The notes below the pieces were generated by a model. It searched no databases. It was not told the DNA's origin and saw only the letters and a program-made list of their open reading frames with translations. From positions 6,560,001-6,624,000 of the forward strand of contig NZ_JAUSZN010000001.1 in NCBI RefSeq assembly GCF_030817595.1: a stretch of DNA of 64,000 nt, written 5' to 3'. A program made the translations under genes and the position numbers. Of the stretch, positions 17,043 through 25,444 are shown piece by piece; the first letter of the stretch is position 1; every line of letters starts with the position of its first letter. The stretch comes from Neobacillus niacini. GTDB taxonomy: Bacteria > Bacillota > Bacilli > Bacillales > Cytobacillaceae.

Positions 17043-17372
17043 TTAATAGTAATAAGGAAATGGAAAGAAATATGGAAATACAAAGACAGCGAATGGAAAG
17101 CGGCGTCTCCTAAAGCGGCGAAATCTACGTCTGCCATATCCACCATATCGCATATCATCGGAATCGTCATCAACATCCTCAGGAACGAGCATAGTAACTC
17201 CCTCATCATCCATGTCTTGGAGGATACCACTCATTTGAGTGCCATCACTCATTTGACCAACCACATGGTAATTCATATAACGCTGGCATGTATTCATGAT
17301 ATTCCGATAATCGCCGGCTTCTTGACTTCGATACCCAGGATTTCCAATAGGCCCATTGTAATAATTATTCAT
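17043..17372 (-). CDS. Small Arg- and aromatic-rich protein
   Basis: 109-residue protein of unknown function, starting at the ATG behind GAGGAGGCG; seven further upstream codons are open but lack a ribosome site. It has an Asn/Tyr-rich N-terminus (MNNYYNGPIGNPGYR) and a central part that could be an Sm-like small beta fold (QMSGILQDMDDEGVTMLVP). An acidic stretch and then an extreme C-terminus follow: a run of Arg/Phe repeats (RRRFRRFRRRRFPF) ending in Phe, Pro and Tyr. Proteins of this kind are common in Bacillus and may be spore-associated, but I cannot name the family. Confidence 0.72.
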   Translation of the reverse strand: MNNYYNGPIGNPGYRSQEAGDYRNIMNTCQRYMNYHVVGQMSDGTQMSGILQDMDDEGVTMLVPEDVDDDSDDMRYGGYGRRRFRRFRRRRFPFAVFVFPYFFPFPYYY

Positions 17373-17533
17373 TATAATCGCCTCCTCGCACACATAATAT
17401 TCAGGTAATTAGGATGAGTGACGATTAGAGTCAGTATATTTAGGCTGTGTAAATATTTTAGAGAAATAGAACATAAGATGGATTAATGTGAATAAAATCA
17501 CGTGGAATTCCAATATAAAAAGGAGGGGCAATA

Positions 17534-18019
17534 ATGGATATCCTTGATATCATAAAAAGCCGGAGGAATATTAAAAAGTTCAAATCTCAAGCTGTTGACT
17601 TAGACTTAATCTACTCCTGGCTGGAGGCAGCTAAGATGGCTCCAAACCACCGACTAACAGAACCATGGGAAGTGTACTTTATTGGACCTGATACAAGGGC
17701 AAAACTCAATCATAAAACCAATTTTGGCAATGCACCTGTGCTAATTGCTGTTTTATCCAAACATGGTGCAACCGCAGTTGAAAAAGAGGAAAATGCACTT
17801 GCCACAGCTTGCTTTGTGCAAAACTTTAATTTAGCAGCATGGTCTGAAGGGGTAGGTACTTTCTGGTCATCAATTGGTATCACAGCAAAGAACCGGGAAA
17901 TACTAGGAGTTTCTGAAAATTATGACCTCATTGGTGTATTAGCAATTGGGTTTCCTGAAATTGTCCCAGACCCAAAACCAAGAACCTCAATTAAGAATAA
18001 AATAAAAAATTTACCTTAA
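17534..18019 (+). CDS. Nitroreductase family protein
   Basis: 161-residue FMN-dependent oxidoreductase of the nitroreductase fold. Family features are the N-terminal IKSRRNIKKFKSQAVD, the FMN-loop segment EAAKMAPNHRLTEPW near residues 31-45, and the C-terminal LIGVLAIGFPE. It is on the short side for the family (usually 170-220). AAAAGGAGGGGC precedes the ATG. Its native terminator hairpin directly downstream has been separated from its T-run by an IS1182-family insertion. Substrate unknown. Confidence 0.87.
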   Translation: MDILDIIKSRRNIKKFKSQAVDLDLIYSWLEAAKMAPNHRLTEPWEVYFIGPDTRAKLNHKTNFGNAPVLIAVLSKHGATAVEKEENALATACFVQNFNLAAWSEGVGTFWSSIGITAKNREILGVSENYDLIGVLAIGFPEIVPDPKPRTSIKNKIKNLP

Positions 18020-18027
18020 CAAAGAAG

Positions 18028-18046
18028 ACAACCAGATGGTTGTCTC
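18028..18046 (+). repeat. Left copy of the hairpin flanking the insertion element
   Basis: Nineteen bases, ACAACCAGATGGTTGTCTC, identical to a copy at 19598-19616 at the other end of the element. The core ACAACC/GGTTGT is itself a hairpin and was presumably the nitroreductase terminator before insertion. Confidence 0.85.
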
Positions 18047-18048
18047 AG

Positions 18049-18094
18049 ACTGTCGACAAATCCGAAAAGATACGGGTTTGCCGGCAGTTTTTTT
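18049..18094 (+). terminator. Terminator-like hairpin in the IS left end
   Basis: Sixteen-base imperfect stem ACTGTCGACAAATCCG / CGGGTTTGCCGGCAGT with T7 after it. It would stop transcripts entering from the nitroreductase gene, so it both insulates the transposase and replaces the lost host terminator. Confidence 0.75.
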
Positions 18095-18133
18095 GTATAA
18101 TTAAGGTACAAAGATTTTAATGGGGTGGATGAA

Positions 18134-19495
18134 ATGCTTACTAAAAATACACAGACAAATCGTGACCAAATAGAAATGATTGCTTTAGAACAACTAGTAC
18201 CTGCAAACCATTTGGTCCGCAAAATTGAAGCGGCTATTGATTTTTCATTTATCTATTCACTCGTTCAAGACATGTATTCTTCTGAACGGGGACGTCCGAG
18301 TATTGACCCTGTAGTATTGATTAAGATGGCTTTCATCCAATATACCTTCGGTATTCGCTCCATGCGTAAAACTATTGAAGAAATCGAAACCAATACGGCA
18401 TATCGATGGTTTTTAGGCTTTGGTTTTTATGATAAGGTACCTCACTTTTCAACTTTTGGTAAAAACTACGAGCGACGCTTTAAGGATACCGATTTATTTG
18501 AGCAGATTTTCTATCGAATTTTGAAGGAAGCCTCAGAGAAGAAATTGATTAGTAGTGAGCACGTATTTATTGATTCTACTCATGTAAAGGCTAGCGCAAA
18601 CAAGAAGAAATTTGAGAAGAAAGTAGTTAGAAAAGAATCGAAAGCATATGAGGCACGTCTACAAGAAGAGATCAATAAAGACCGAGAAGATCACGGAAAA
18701 AAGCCATTTCCTCCAGATAAGTTTGATAAAGAAGAATTAAAAGAAATTAAAGAAAGCACGACTGACCCAGAGAGTGGTTATTACGTAAAGGACGAACGAA
18801 CGAAATAGTTCGCATATTCATTTCATGCAGCTGCGGATCGAAATGGTTTTGTTTTGGGGGCAATTGTAACGCCGGGGAATATTCATGATAGCGTTGTTTT
18901 CGAGCCACTACTCGAGAAGGTAATAGAGAAACATGGAAAACCTGAAGCTGTTGCGGCTGACGCTGGTTATAAAACATCTCCAATTGCCCAATATGTATTT
19001 GAAAATGATATGACACCAGTTCTACCATATACTCGCCCTCGTACAAAAGAAGGTTATCTTAAAAAACAAGAGTATGTTTACGATGAGTACTACGATTGTT
19101 ATATCTGTCCGCAAGGACAAGTATTGAAATATTCAACGACGACGAAGGATGGAAAGCGCCAGTATTTCTCTAATCCGATTGAATGTCAAAATTGTCCATT
19201 GCTTTCCCAATGCACTCAGAGTAAAGAACATAAAAAACTCATTGAGCGTCATGTGTGGGAACACTATTTGGAGGAAGCGGATCACCTTCGTCATACTCAA
19301 GAGAATAAAACCATTTATGCACGTCGTAAAGAAACGATTGAACGTGTCTTTGCGGATGCTAAGGAAAAGCATGGTATGCGTTGGACAACCTTAAGAGGTT
19401 TAAAAAAATTGTCCATGCAGGCGATGCTTACTTTTGCTGCCATGAACTTGAAAAAGATGGCCAACTGGACCTGGAAAGGTCCAGAAATGGCGTAA
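18134..19495 (+). pseudogene. IS1182 transposase with amber mutation
   Basis: DDE transposase frame of 453 codons broken by a single in-frame TAG at 18806-18808 (context TK*FAYSFHAAADRNG), most simply a CAG (Gln) to TAG change. Both halves stay in the same frame, and the second half retains VAADAGYKTSP and the C-terminal KETIERVFADAKEKHG with its expected Glu. The N-terminal DUF772-like part (SIDPVVLIKMAFIQYTFG; YRWFLGFG) marks the IS1182 group. The ATG follows GGGGTGG. Without a suppressor the element should not move by itself. Confidence 0.88.
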
Positions 19496-19548
19496 TAATA
19501 GGCATAGGATAGGTCTAAATATTGCTCTTACGAGCAAATTTCCAACGT

Positions 19549-19584
19549 AAAGGCACCCGAATGAGCTTATTCAGGTGCCTTTTG
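19549..19584 (+). terminator. Terminator of the transposase
   Basis: AAAGGCACC / GGTGCCTTTT hairpin close to the right inverted repeat, following the transposase stop. Confidence 0.75.
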
Positions 19585-19597
19585 TCTACAATCTGAA

Positions 19598-19616
19598 ACA
19601 ACCAGATGGTTGTCTC
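19598..19616 (+). repeat. Right copy of the hairpin flanking the insertion element
   Basis: Second copy of ACAACCAGATGGTTGTCTC, here still followed by TTTTTT. It therefore looks like the 3' part of the original terminator of the nitroreductase gene. Confidence 0.85.
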
Positions 19617-19627
19617 TTTTTTATATC

Positions 19628-20589
19628 TTATCTATTCACTGAATTTTGATATTCAAAAGTAAGTTGATCAATAATTTGTTGTACAGGCAGTATATCCTTA
19701 ATTTCATCTACTCGAGCACCAGCAAAGACGAGTCCATTTTCGACATCTCCACCCATACTTGTAAGAAGGGAATCAAGTGTACAGAAGCGATAAGAACAAT
19801 TTTTTAAACAATCATGGCACTTAGCAATTTTTAATTTGTCTGACCCGCTGATCAATTTTGCAAAGTTATTCACGATGACTCTTCCGTGCAGGCCAACCGT
19901 TGTTTTAACTAAAGCTGTATCTTCTTTTCGTGCGTCTACATATTTCTGTTTAAATGCAAGAGGAGCGTCACATTCTTCACTTGCTACAAACCTTGAACCC
20001 ATTTGAACCCCAGCTGCACCCATTGAAATAGCTTTAGCAATATCTTCGCCAGTCATGATTCCGCCTGCAGCAAGGACAGGGATTGACACTGCTTCTACTA
20101 CCTCAGGAAGTATATCAAACATCGGTCTGTCTGTTCCAAGGTGTCCGCCGGCTTCAAAACCCTCAACGACTACAGCTGCAGCGCCAAGTCTCTCTGAAAT
20201 TCTAGCCAATTTGGCCGAAGAAACAATAGAAATGACGGGAATGCCAGCCTGTCTCCCCCAAGCATACATATCCCTTGAGATTCCCGCTCCGGAAATAATA
20301 AAATCTACTTTTTCTTCAAGAGCCGCTTTCATCTTTTCTGCAAAGTCATTCATCGCGAACAAAACATTTACCCCAATATATCCTGCGCCTTCTTGTACTA
20401 AACTTTTTGCTTTTCTGATATGATCGCGCATTTCATCGGTGGATATACCTGTACCTGAGATAATCCCAACACCACCAGCATTTGCTACCGCTGAAGCTAG
20501 TTTGCTTAATGAAATTCCGACTCCCATACCTCCTTGGAAATAGGTACCTTTGGCATGATATGAGCAATTTTTAATTGTGGAAAGTTCAA
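19628..20589 (-). pseudogene. Nitronate monooxygenase/FabK-like, frameshifted near the N-terminus
   Basis: FMN-dependent TIM-barrel protein of the 2-nitropropane dioxygenase family. From Gln-Gly-Gly-Met-Gly onward the frame is open for 299 codons, with GFEAGGHLG near residue 122 and AAGGIMTGEDIAKAISMGA near 155. The expected start region is in another frame: a TTG at 20589 reads FPQLKIAHIMPKVPI and then needs one extra base near 20537 to join QGGMGVGIS. The internal ATG at 20527 is fused to the AAGGAGG and would omit the first beta strand. A real one-base deletion would inactivate the gene; a sequencing error is the alternative. A Cys-rich segment (CHDCLKNCSYRFC) near the C-terminus is unusual. 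Confidence 0.72.
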
Positions 20590-20884
20590 TTTATAACCCC
20601 ATTTCATTTTTTAAAAGAATTTAGAACTTACTCTGCATACTACCACCAATCATCTTTTGTGTATGTGATTTTTATCATCAGGTCATAAAAGTAGGTTATA
20701 GAAAATATTGCCAATAGTCGAAATAGCATAGGACATTACTATTATTATTTTGAAATTGTGATTTAATTGAAACAAAAAGTAACTTTTATTAAATTTCTTT
20801 GTAACATTAATAAGGTAAAATGGTGTAAAATAGCTTTGGTGTTTTTTCAGTATAACTTTGAGTGAAAATTTAAGGGGGTATAGG
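20590..20884. other. AT-rich divergent intergenic region
   Basis: About 295 bases between divergent genes. Apart from weak TAAAAT-type -10 sequences near 20816-20830 before the acyltransferase gene, I see no clear element. Confidence 0.5.
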
Positions 20885-21859
20885 ATGGCTTCCGCAGCAG
20901 GTAGAAGTAAATATTTTGATAATGCGAAATTTATATTGATTTTTCTTGTTGTTTTTGGGCATATGATTAGCCCGTATAAAGACCAGGATAAATTACTATT
21001 TACCTTATATACCGTGATTTTTCTTTTTCACATGCCGGCGTTTATTTTGATATCCGGCTATTTTGCTAAAGGTTATAAAAAGAAAGGGTATCTTCAAAAA
21101 TCTGTACAAAAAATCTTGATTCCCTACTTTGTTTTTCAAGTTATCTATTCTGTTTTTTATTTTTTACTGGGCAAGGAAGAAACACTTGAATTTGATTTGT
21201 TCCAGCCTCATTGGTCGTTATGGTTTTTGTTAAGTTTGTTTTTTTGGAATTTATTACTCTATGTATTTGCTAAATTAAAATGGGTTGGATTACTCATTGC
21301 CGTCATACTTGGCATCGTTGTCGGATATTTTGAGAATGCGGGGAGTTTTATGAGTATATCTCGGACCTTTGTTTTCTTTCCATATTTTCTATTAGGGTTC
21401 TTAATGGATGGGGAACATTTAAAACGGATCATTAGAGCAAAGTTTGCAGTTCCAGCCGGAGTGGTCATTATCGTCTTTACATTTTTATTTTTTGGGTTTA
21501 GTTTCCCAAAAGATGCTGTCCCATGGCTGTTAGGAGATACCTCATATGAAAATATGGGGGGTATGCAGCTTAGTGATGGACTGCTGCGTGCTTTACAATA
21601 TGGTTTAACGTTAATTGTTGTTTTTGGCTTCTTGCCTTTAATTCCATCCAATCAGTATCGAATAACCAAAATAGGTGAAAGGACACTTTATGTTTACTTA
21701 TTCCATGGGTTTATTATAAAATCCATACAAGCTATTTTACCAAATGCCATATCAGAAAATTATTTATTTTTAATAGTTTTCTCCTTCATAGTTTGTTTAG
21801 TTTTGGGAAGTTATATGATAAAAAAATATACCCGACCGCTCGTCGAGTTAAAAATATAA
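20885..21859 (+). CDS. Acyltransferase 3 family membrane protein
   Basis: 324 residues from the ATG behind AAGGGGGTATAGG; an upstream TTG frame has no ribosome site. There are about ten membrane helices and the acyltransferase-3 hallmark FLVVFGHMISPYKDQ near residues 20-34, with the likely catalytic His. Members transfer acetyl or succinyl groups to extracellular polysaccharides, peptidoglycan or teichoic acid. The C-terminal helix pair (LYVYLFHGFIIKSIQ) is also typical. It is a single-gene unit ended by a strong terminator; the acceptor substrate is unknown. Confidence 0.85.
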   Translation: MASAAGRSKYFDNAKFILIFLVVFGHMISPYKDQDKLLFTLYTVIFLFHMPAFILISGYFAKGYKKKGYLQKSVQKILIPYFVFQVIYSVFYFLLGKEETLEFDLFQPHWSLWFLLSLFFWNLLLYVFAKLKWVGLLIAVILGIVVGYFENAGSFMSISRTFVFFPYFLLGFLMDGEHLKRIIRAKFAVPAGVVIIVFTFLFFGFSFPKDAVPWLLGDTSYENMGGMQLSDGLLRALQYGLTLIVVFGFLPLIPSNQYRITKIGERTLYVYLFHGFIIKSIQAILPNAISENYLFLIVFSFIVCLVLGSYMIKKYTRPLVELKI

Positions 21860-21897
21860 AAGCCGAATGTGTTCTAAACACATTCGGCTTGTTTTTT
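21860..21897. terminator. Terminator between acyltransferase and racA
   Basis: AAGCCGAATGTGTT / AACACATTCGGCTT perfect stem with GTTTTTT on the plus strand. It lies between convergent genes. Confidence 0.92.
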
Positions 21898-22420
21898 ACC
21901 CTAAAAATCCAAATAACGAACTAACAAATTTCTTCTTTTTTCTATTAAGCTTGCCTTGCTCTAAAACTATCGGTTTGTCTGGCAGCGTGGTTTTCGTAAT
22001 CTCATGAAGCTGTGATTTGAGGGATTCAACTTGTTTTGTTAAATCTTTAACCTCAGTCTGTAATTCCTCAATTTCCCGGCGGTGCTGCAGCAGTTGATAG
22101 GATGCCACTGAGTCAGCTTTTGAATTCACCTTTGCTTCCAAGTCACTCACAATCGAATACAATCTTTCAAGCTCAGCATTGCTTTCAATTGATTTTACTG
22201 TCCCTTTTCGAATCTTTTTTTCTTGTACAGGGGCAATTTCTTGGAGTAAGGTTCCATTTTGGATTTGTGTCTGAATATTTTTTAGAAGGTCAATATCCTC
22301 ATTATTAAAATGATAATGTCCTCGTTCATTCCGCTCCATCGGAAGTTCTAGCTGTTTTACCCATCGCTGAATGGTACTGGCTGAAACCCCTAAAAATTTT
22401 GCAACTTGGTTTGTATTCAT
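21896..22420 (-). CDS. racA: Chromosome-anchoring protein RacA
   Basis: 174-residue RacA, the sporulation protein that binds origin-proximal DNA and tethers it to the cell pole through DivIVA. It shows an N-terminal MerR-type helix-turn-helix (TNQVAKFLGVSASTIQRWVKQ; RNERGHYHFNNEDI), a coiled coil around residues 75-145 (QLLQHRREIEELQTEV) and a basic C-terminus ending KKKKFVSSLFGFLG. Length and motifs match Bacillus RacA. Three ATGs are in tandem; the third (used here) has the best distance from GGGGGG. The neighbouring gene encodes a similar HTH-coiled-coil protein. Confidence 0.9.
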   Translation of the reverse strand: MNTNQVAKFLGVSASTIQRWVKQLELPMERNERGHYHFNNEDIDLLKNIQTQIQNGTLLQEIAPVQEKKIRKGTVKSIESNAELERLYSIVSDLEAKVNSKADSVASYQLLQHRREIEELQTEVKDLTKQVESLKSQLHEITKTTLPDKPIVLEQGKLNRKKKKFVSSLFGFLG

Positions 22421-22472
22421 CATCATTCCCCCCGCTTGAAAAATTCTTTGATTGGAGCAAGAGACTTCCTTT

Positions 22473-23411
22473 CTACTCCCAGAATTTCCACCATTTCTTT
22501 TCTTTCGCCGCAGCTACATCTCGAAAACTAGTTAACAAGTCCTGAAAGGCTGCTTCTCTTTGTGTAATTTCATGGCGGAATTGGTCCCGTTCCTTTCCAC
22601 GTTCTAAACGGTCGATTTCAATCGCTTCCGAAAGGTTAAAAATCTCTGTGTTTGTAATGTCTACGTAATGTGCCAGTTCTTCTGTAGATTGAGATAACTG
22701 TTTCGAGAGTGTGTAAATCTCTTCTGAAGTTTCGTGAGAGGCATTTACAATACTCTTTGATAAATAAAGAAGCCTTTCAGTCGTCTGTTCTGCCGATTTT
22801 TCTAAGTGATCCGAAAGTTCTTCGATTCCTGCTTTTGTAGAAGCTGTCGATTGATTTATTGATTCAGATAGAGAGTTTACTGTGAAGTTAGCCCCGCTGG
22901 CAATTTCCTTTTTGACTTCATCCACTACTTCTTTTCGAAGTACATTTCTAATTTCTTCTTTTACATCATTTAAAAAGTTTTGTTTATAATTATCCATTGC
23001 AACAAAAAATTCATCGGCATTCTTTATTGCAATCTCTTCATCGGACATTGGTGTCCCTTCATGAGAAACAATCGCCAATTCCTGAGCTGAATGTTCTGAT
23101 ATTTCTTCTTCTGCCTCGGACATTTCTTCTATTTGTAAAGAAGATTCATCTGCCTCATGTTCAGTAATTTCTTCCTCTAGATCATCGGTACCTCCACGCA
23201 ATAAATGTAATATCATTGACGTGCTTAGTTTGTTTTCGTACATTTGCTTAATTTCCAACAGTAAATCTATTTCTACTTGTGAATAGATTCTCGCCCCTTG
23301 TTTTGTTCGAGGTATTTCCAAATATTCCTCAAGGTCATCTTCCCATTTCTTGAGTGTCGCAGGTTTAACATTTATTTTTTTGGAAACTTCCTTTAATGTG
23401 AAAGTTTTCAT
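22473..23411 (-). CDS. MerR-type HTH coiled-coil protein (RacA-like)
   Basis: 312 residues from the ATG; a TTG nine bases upstream sits too close to AAGGGA. The N-terminal MerR-like DNA-binding domain (LKEVSKKINVKPATLKKWEDDL) is followed by a Glu-rich acidic region (about 75-115) and a long coiled coil (about 125-295). The short C-terminus KKWWKFWE, rich in Trp and Lys, could insert into a membrane surface. This resembles DUF3967-type proteins. Adjacency to racA and the shared DNA-binding/coiled-coil/basic-tail plan suggest a DNA-tethering or segregation role, but that is inference. Confidence 0.78.
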   Translation of the reverse strand: MKTFTLKEVSKKINVKPATLKKWEDDLEEYLEIPRTKQGARIYSQVEIDLLLEIKQMYENKLSTSMILHLLRGGTDDLEEEITEHEADESSLQIEEMSEAEEEISEHSAQELAIVSHEGTPMSDEEIAIKNADEFFVAMDNYKQNFLNDVKEEIRNVLRKEVVDEVKKEIASGANFTVNSLSESINQSTASTKAGIEELSDHLEKSAEQTTERLLYLSKSIVNASHETSEEIYTLSKQLSQSTEELAHYVDITNTEIFNLSEAIEIDRLERGKERDQFRHEITQREAAFQDLLTSFRDVAAAKEKKWWKFWE

Positions 23412-23551
23412 AATAATCAAATCCCTTCTCTCTATATTAACGGTAAAACAGCTTTAGATAGTAAATTCTCTATGAAACCCCCCGTTTTCCTGCAGGGTGA
23501 CAAAAGCTTTCAAAACAAGACGTATAACACGAAATACCAACAAATTTATGC

Positions 23552-23582
23552 AAAAAAAGCTGTGCGCAATGCACAGCTTTTA
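23552..23582 (-). terminator. Terminator of the HAD gene
   Basis: AAAGCTGTGC / GCACAGCTTT stem overlapping the stop codon. Read on the minus strand it ends in seven T's. Confidence 0.85.
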
Positions 23583-24368
23583 CTCAATAATCCCTAGTTT
23601 TTTTAATCCATTATAAATCCCTGAATTGTTTACAGTTGTGGTTTTATGCTTAGTATATTGAAAGAGGTCAGGATGACCATTTCCCATAGCAAATCCTTCA
23701 CCTACACTCATCAGCATTTCTTTATCATTTAACCCGTCTCCAAAAGCAATAGCATTTTCCTTTGAAAGCCCAAGATGGTTGAGTACATATTGGACGGCAA
23801 TCCCTTTATTTACCTTAAATCTAATTACATCATAACAATGACGCATTCCTTCAAGATTTACTTGTGATAAGTGAATTTGATCTTCAATTTTATATAAGGC
23901 TGTATCCTTTGATGCTAAGTTTATCAAGGTCATTCCTAGAATATCATAATCATTTGCCGGCAAATAGATACCGTTTTTATGTAAGTGGAACTTCGCAATA
24001 AATTCTTTTACACAATCTGCTTCTAAGTCGGTGAATAAATTTTGGTCCTTCGTATACAAAACAAGTTCATGTTGATTCGTTTTCGCTATGTCTATGAATT
24101 GTATAACACTTTCCTTCTCAATCGGCTCCTGAAAAAGATCTTTACCTTGATAAATGGCAAAAGCACCATTATACCCGATAAGCGAGTTTATCTTTAACTC
24201 ATCTGCTAGCTCTCTGATTTCGTGTAAGGGTCTCCCAGTTGCTAAAAATACCTCTATTCCTTTCTGTTGAACCTGCTGAATCGCTTTTACTGTAGTTTCA
24301 TCAATGGAATCATCGGGCTTGATGATGGTTCCATCAATATCTAAAAATAAAACTTTATACTCAGACAT
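23580..24368 (-). CDS. HAD-superfamily phosphatase, Cof type
   Basis: 262-residue haloacid dehalogenase-like hydrolase with type IIB (Cof) cap. Motif I is FLDIDGTI near residue 10, motif II FLATGRP near 41, and motif IV GDGLNDKEML near 209, followed by MGNGHPDL. These enzymes dephosphorylate sugar phosphates, flavin precursors or pyridoxal phosphate, and the exact substrate cannot be read here. AAAGGAGCCGTTCA precedes the ATG. It is divergent from the riboswitch-controlled gene. Confidence 0.88.
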   Translation of the reverse strand: MSEYKVLFLDIDGTIIKPDDSIDETTVKAIQQVQQKGIEVFLATGRPLHEIRELADELKINSLIGYNGAFAIYQGKDLFQEPIEKESVIQFIDIAKTNQHELVLYTKDQNLFTDLEADCVKEFIAKFHLHKNGIYLPANDYDILGMTLINLASKDTALYKIEDQIHLSQVNLEGMRHCYDVIRFKVNKGIAVQYVLNHLGLSKENAIAFGDGLNDKEMLMSVGEGFAMGNGHPDLFQYTKHKTTTVNNSGIYNGLKKLGIIE

Positions 24369-24608
24369 TGAACGGCTCCTTTTATGAAGTATGTTTTCTT
24401 AGTTTAACATTAATAACTTGGAGATAAAATATCGTAGTGGAATAATGTTTAGATAACAACTACAAAGACAGGTCTTATACTTGTATGTCTATTCTTTGAT
24501 AAAAGCAGATAAGCAACAAATACCGATGATTCATGAGCAAACAAAAGATAAATCATTATTTTTAATAAAAATTCGAGCTAAGTCGGTTAATTTAAGTGAA
24601 AATCACTC

Positions 24609-24637
24609 TTTACAATCAATCTGGTTGAGGATACAAT
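24609..24637 (+). promoter_or_regulatory. Promoter of the c-di-AMP riboswitch transcript
   Basis: TTTACA and TACAAT separated by exactly 17 bases, placing transcription start about 20 bases before the riboswitch. Confidence 0.65.
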
Positions 24638-24663
24638 AATCGTCATAATCAACTTGAATTAAA

Positions 24664-24797
24664 TATTTCGGCTAAATCCCATTTATCATGGGTACGGAGG
24701 AACCAATTTTATTGGGGTTAATTCTACATTGTGGAAAGGATGAGAATATCTTTCGCCATCCTACCCGTCAGCTAACTTCGTCGGCTAAAGCGAAGGA
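24664..24797 (+). promoter_or_regulatory. ydaO-type cyclic di-AMP riboswitch
   Basis: The sequence follows the ydaO/yuaA riboswitch pattern. It opens with GGCTAAATCCC, then GGGTACGGAGGAACCAAT, then the matching ATTGGGGTTAATTC, a variable hairpin arm (GGATG...CATCC), and finally the near-invariant CCCGTCAGCTAACTTCGTCGG before a closing strand AGCGAAG. The order and spacing agree with the B. subtilis ydaO leader as I remember it. These are normally OFF switches that end transcription when c-di-AMP is high. The expression platform here (24797-24835, ending GGGGCTTTTTTG) does not fold into an obvious strong terminator by eye. Confidence 0.9.
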
Positions 24798-24880
24798 GGT
24801 CAATAGACCGCCAAGTGCAGGGGCTTTTTTGTTTTATGAAAACATATTAAGCAGCTTGACTAAAATGGAGGTCTTTTATT

Positions 24881-25309
24881 ATGCCTATTTTTAGGGAACA
24901 GGTGAAGATGAAGATGACATTAAAAGATTATTTAACAAAACTGAAAATAGGCTTGCCGAAAACAATGGTTCATCTAGATAAACAGGTTTACGAAGCTGGT
25001 AGCATCATAAATGGCACGATTGAGATTACAGGCGGGCTATTGAAAAATAAAATAAAAAGATATGATATTGACCTTGTTGGGGTTGATTCAAATTCATTTG
25101 TAGAAGAAACATTAAATAGTCATTCCGTGTTCTGTTCTCTAGAGTGTAGTCCAAACCAGACTGGAAAGATCACTTTCTTTATCGATGTTCCAGAAGAAAT
25201 AAAAAAAAATCATCATACCTTTCAATATTCTTTAATGATAAATATTGATTTAGGAAATGCCAATAATATTACCCAAAATGTCCCGGTTATGATAGGTGCG
25301 GTTTCTTAG
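24881..25309 (+). CDS. Short Spo0M-like (arrestin-fold) protein
   Basis: 142-residue protein resembling the N-terminal arrestin-like half of Spo0M: KLKIGLPKTMVHLDKQVYEAG, then IINGTIEITGGLLKNKI. Spo0M itself is about 258 residues, so this is a single-domain or shortened form. The ATG follows GGAGGT at 8 bases; an in-frame ATG ten codons later also has an AGGTGAAG before it. It is the only gene downstream of the c-di-AMP riboswitch, which is not a usual target for that switch. Spo0M affects sporulation control and cell morphology; the role here is unknown. Confidence 0.72.
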   Translation: MPIFREQVKMKMTLKDYLTKLKIGLPKTMVHLDKQVYEAGSIINGTIEITGGLLKNKIKRYDIDLVGVDSNSFVEETLNSHSVFCSLECSPNQTGKITFFIDVPEEIKKNHHTFQYSLMINIDLGNANNITQNVPVMIGAVS

Positions 25310-25444
25310 TATATATCTATTAATCTATGTAAATCGGAAAAACTTCCTATTTATTGATATAGCATTGTAAACTGCTAGAAATTTATATGTAAACTCTCTC
25401 CAGTATAATAAAGTTATCAAGACTTTATTAGGGCGGGTGCAATA

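Larger units (their letters stand above)
18046..19597 (+). mobile_element. IS1182-family insertion sequence
   Basis: About 1.55-kb element. Its terminal inverted repeats are CAGACTGTCGACAAA (18046-18060) and, at the right end, TTTGTCTACAATCTG (19581-19595): 15 bases with two mismatches. It carries one transposase gene, now interrupted by an amber codon. It is flanked by a duplicated 18-19 base palindromic hairpin, interpreted as a target-site duplication; one or two bases at each edge are ambiguous. Both ends also carry inward or outward terminator-like hairpins. Family assignment rests on the transposase N-terminus and catalytic region. Confidence 0.88.

Noticed and set aside
18854..19495. 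Independent 213-codon transposase gene
   Set aside because: Same frame as the upstream part, separated only by one TAG; it is the second half of one transposase.
24688..24894. 68-codon plus-strand frame
   Set aside because: It lies inside the c-di-AMP riboswitch and its platform; the conserved bases are explained by the RNA.
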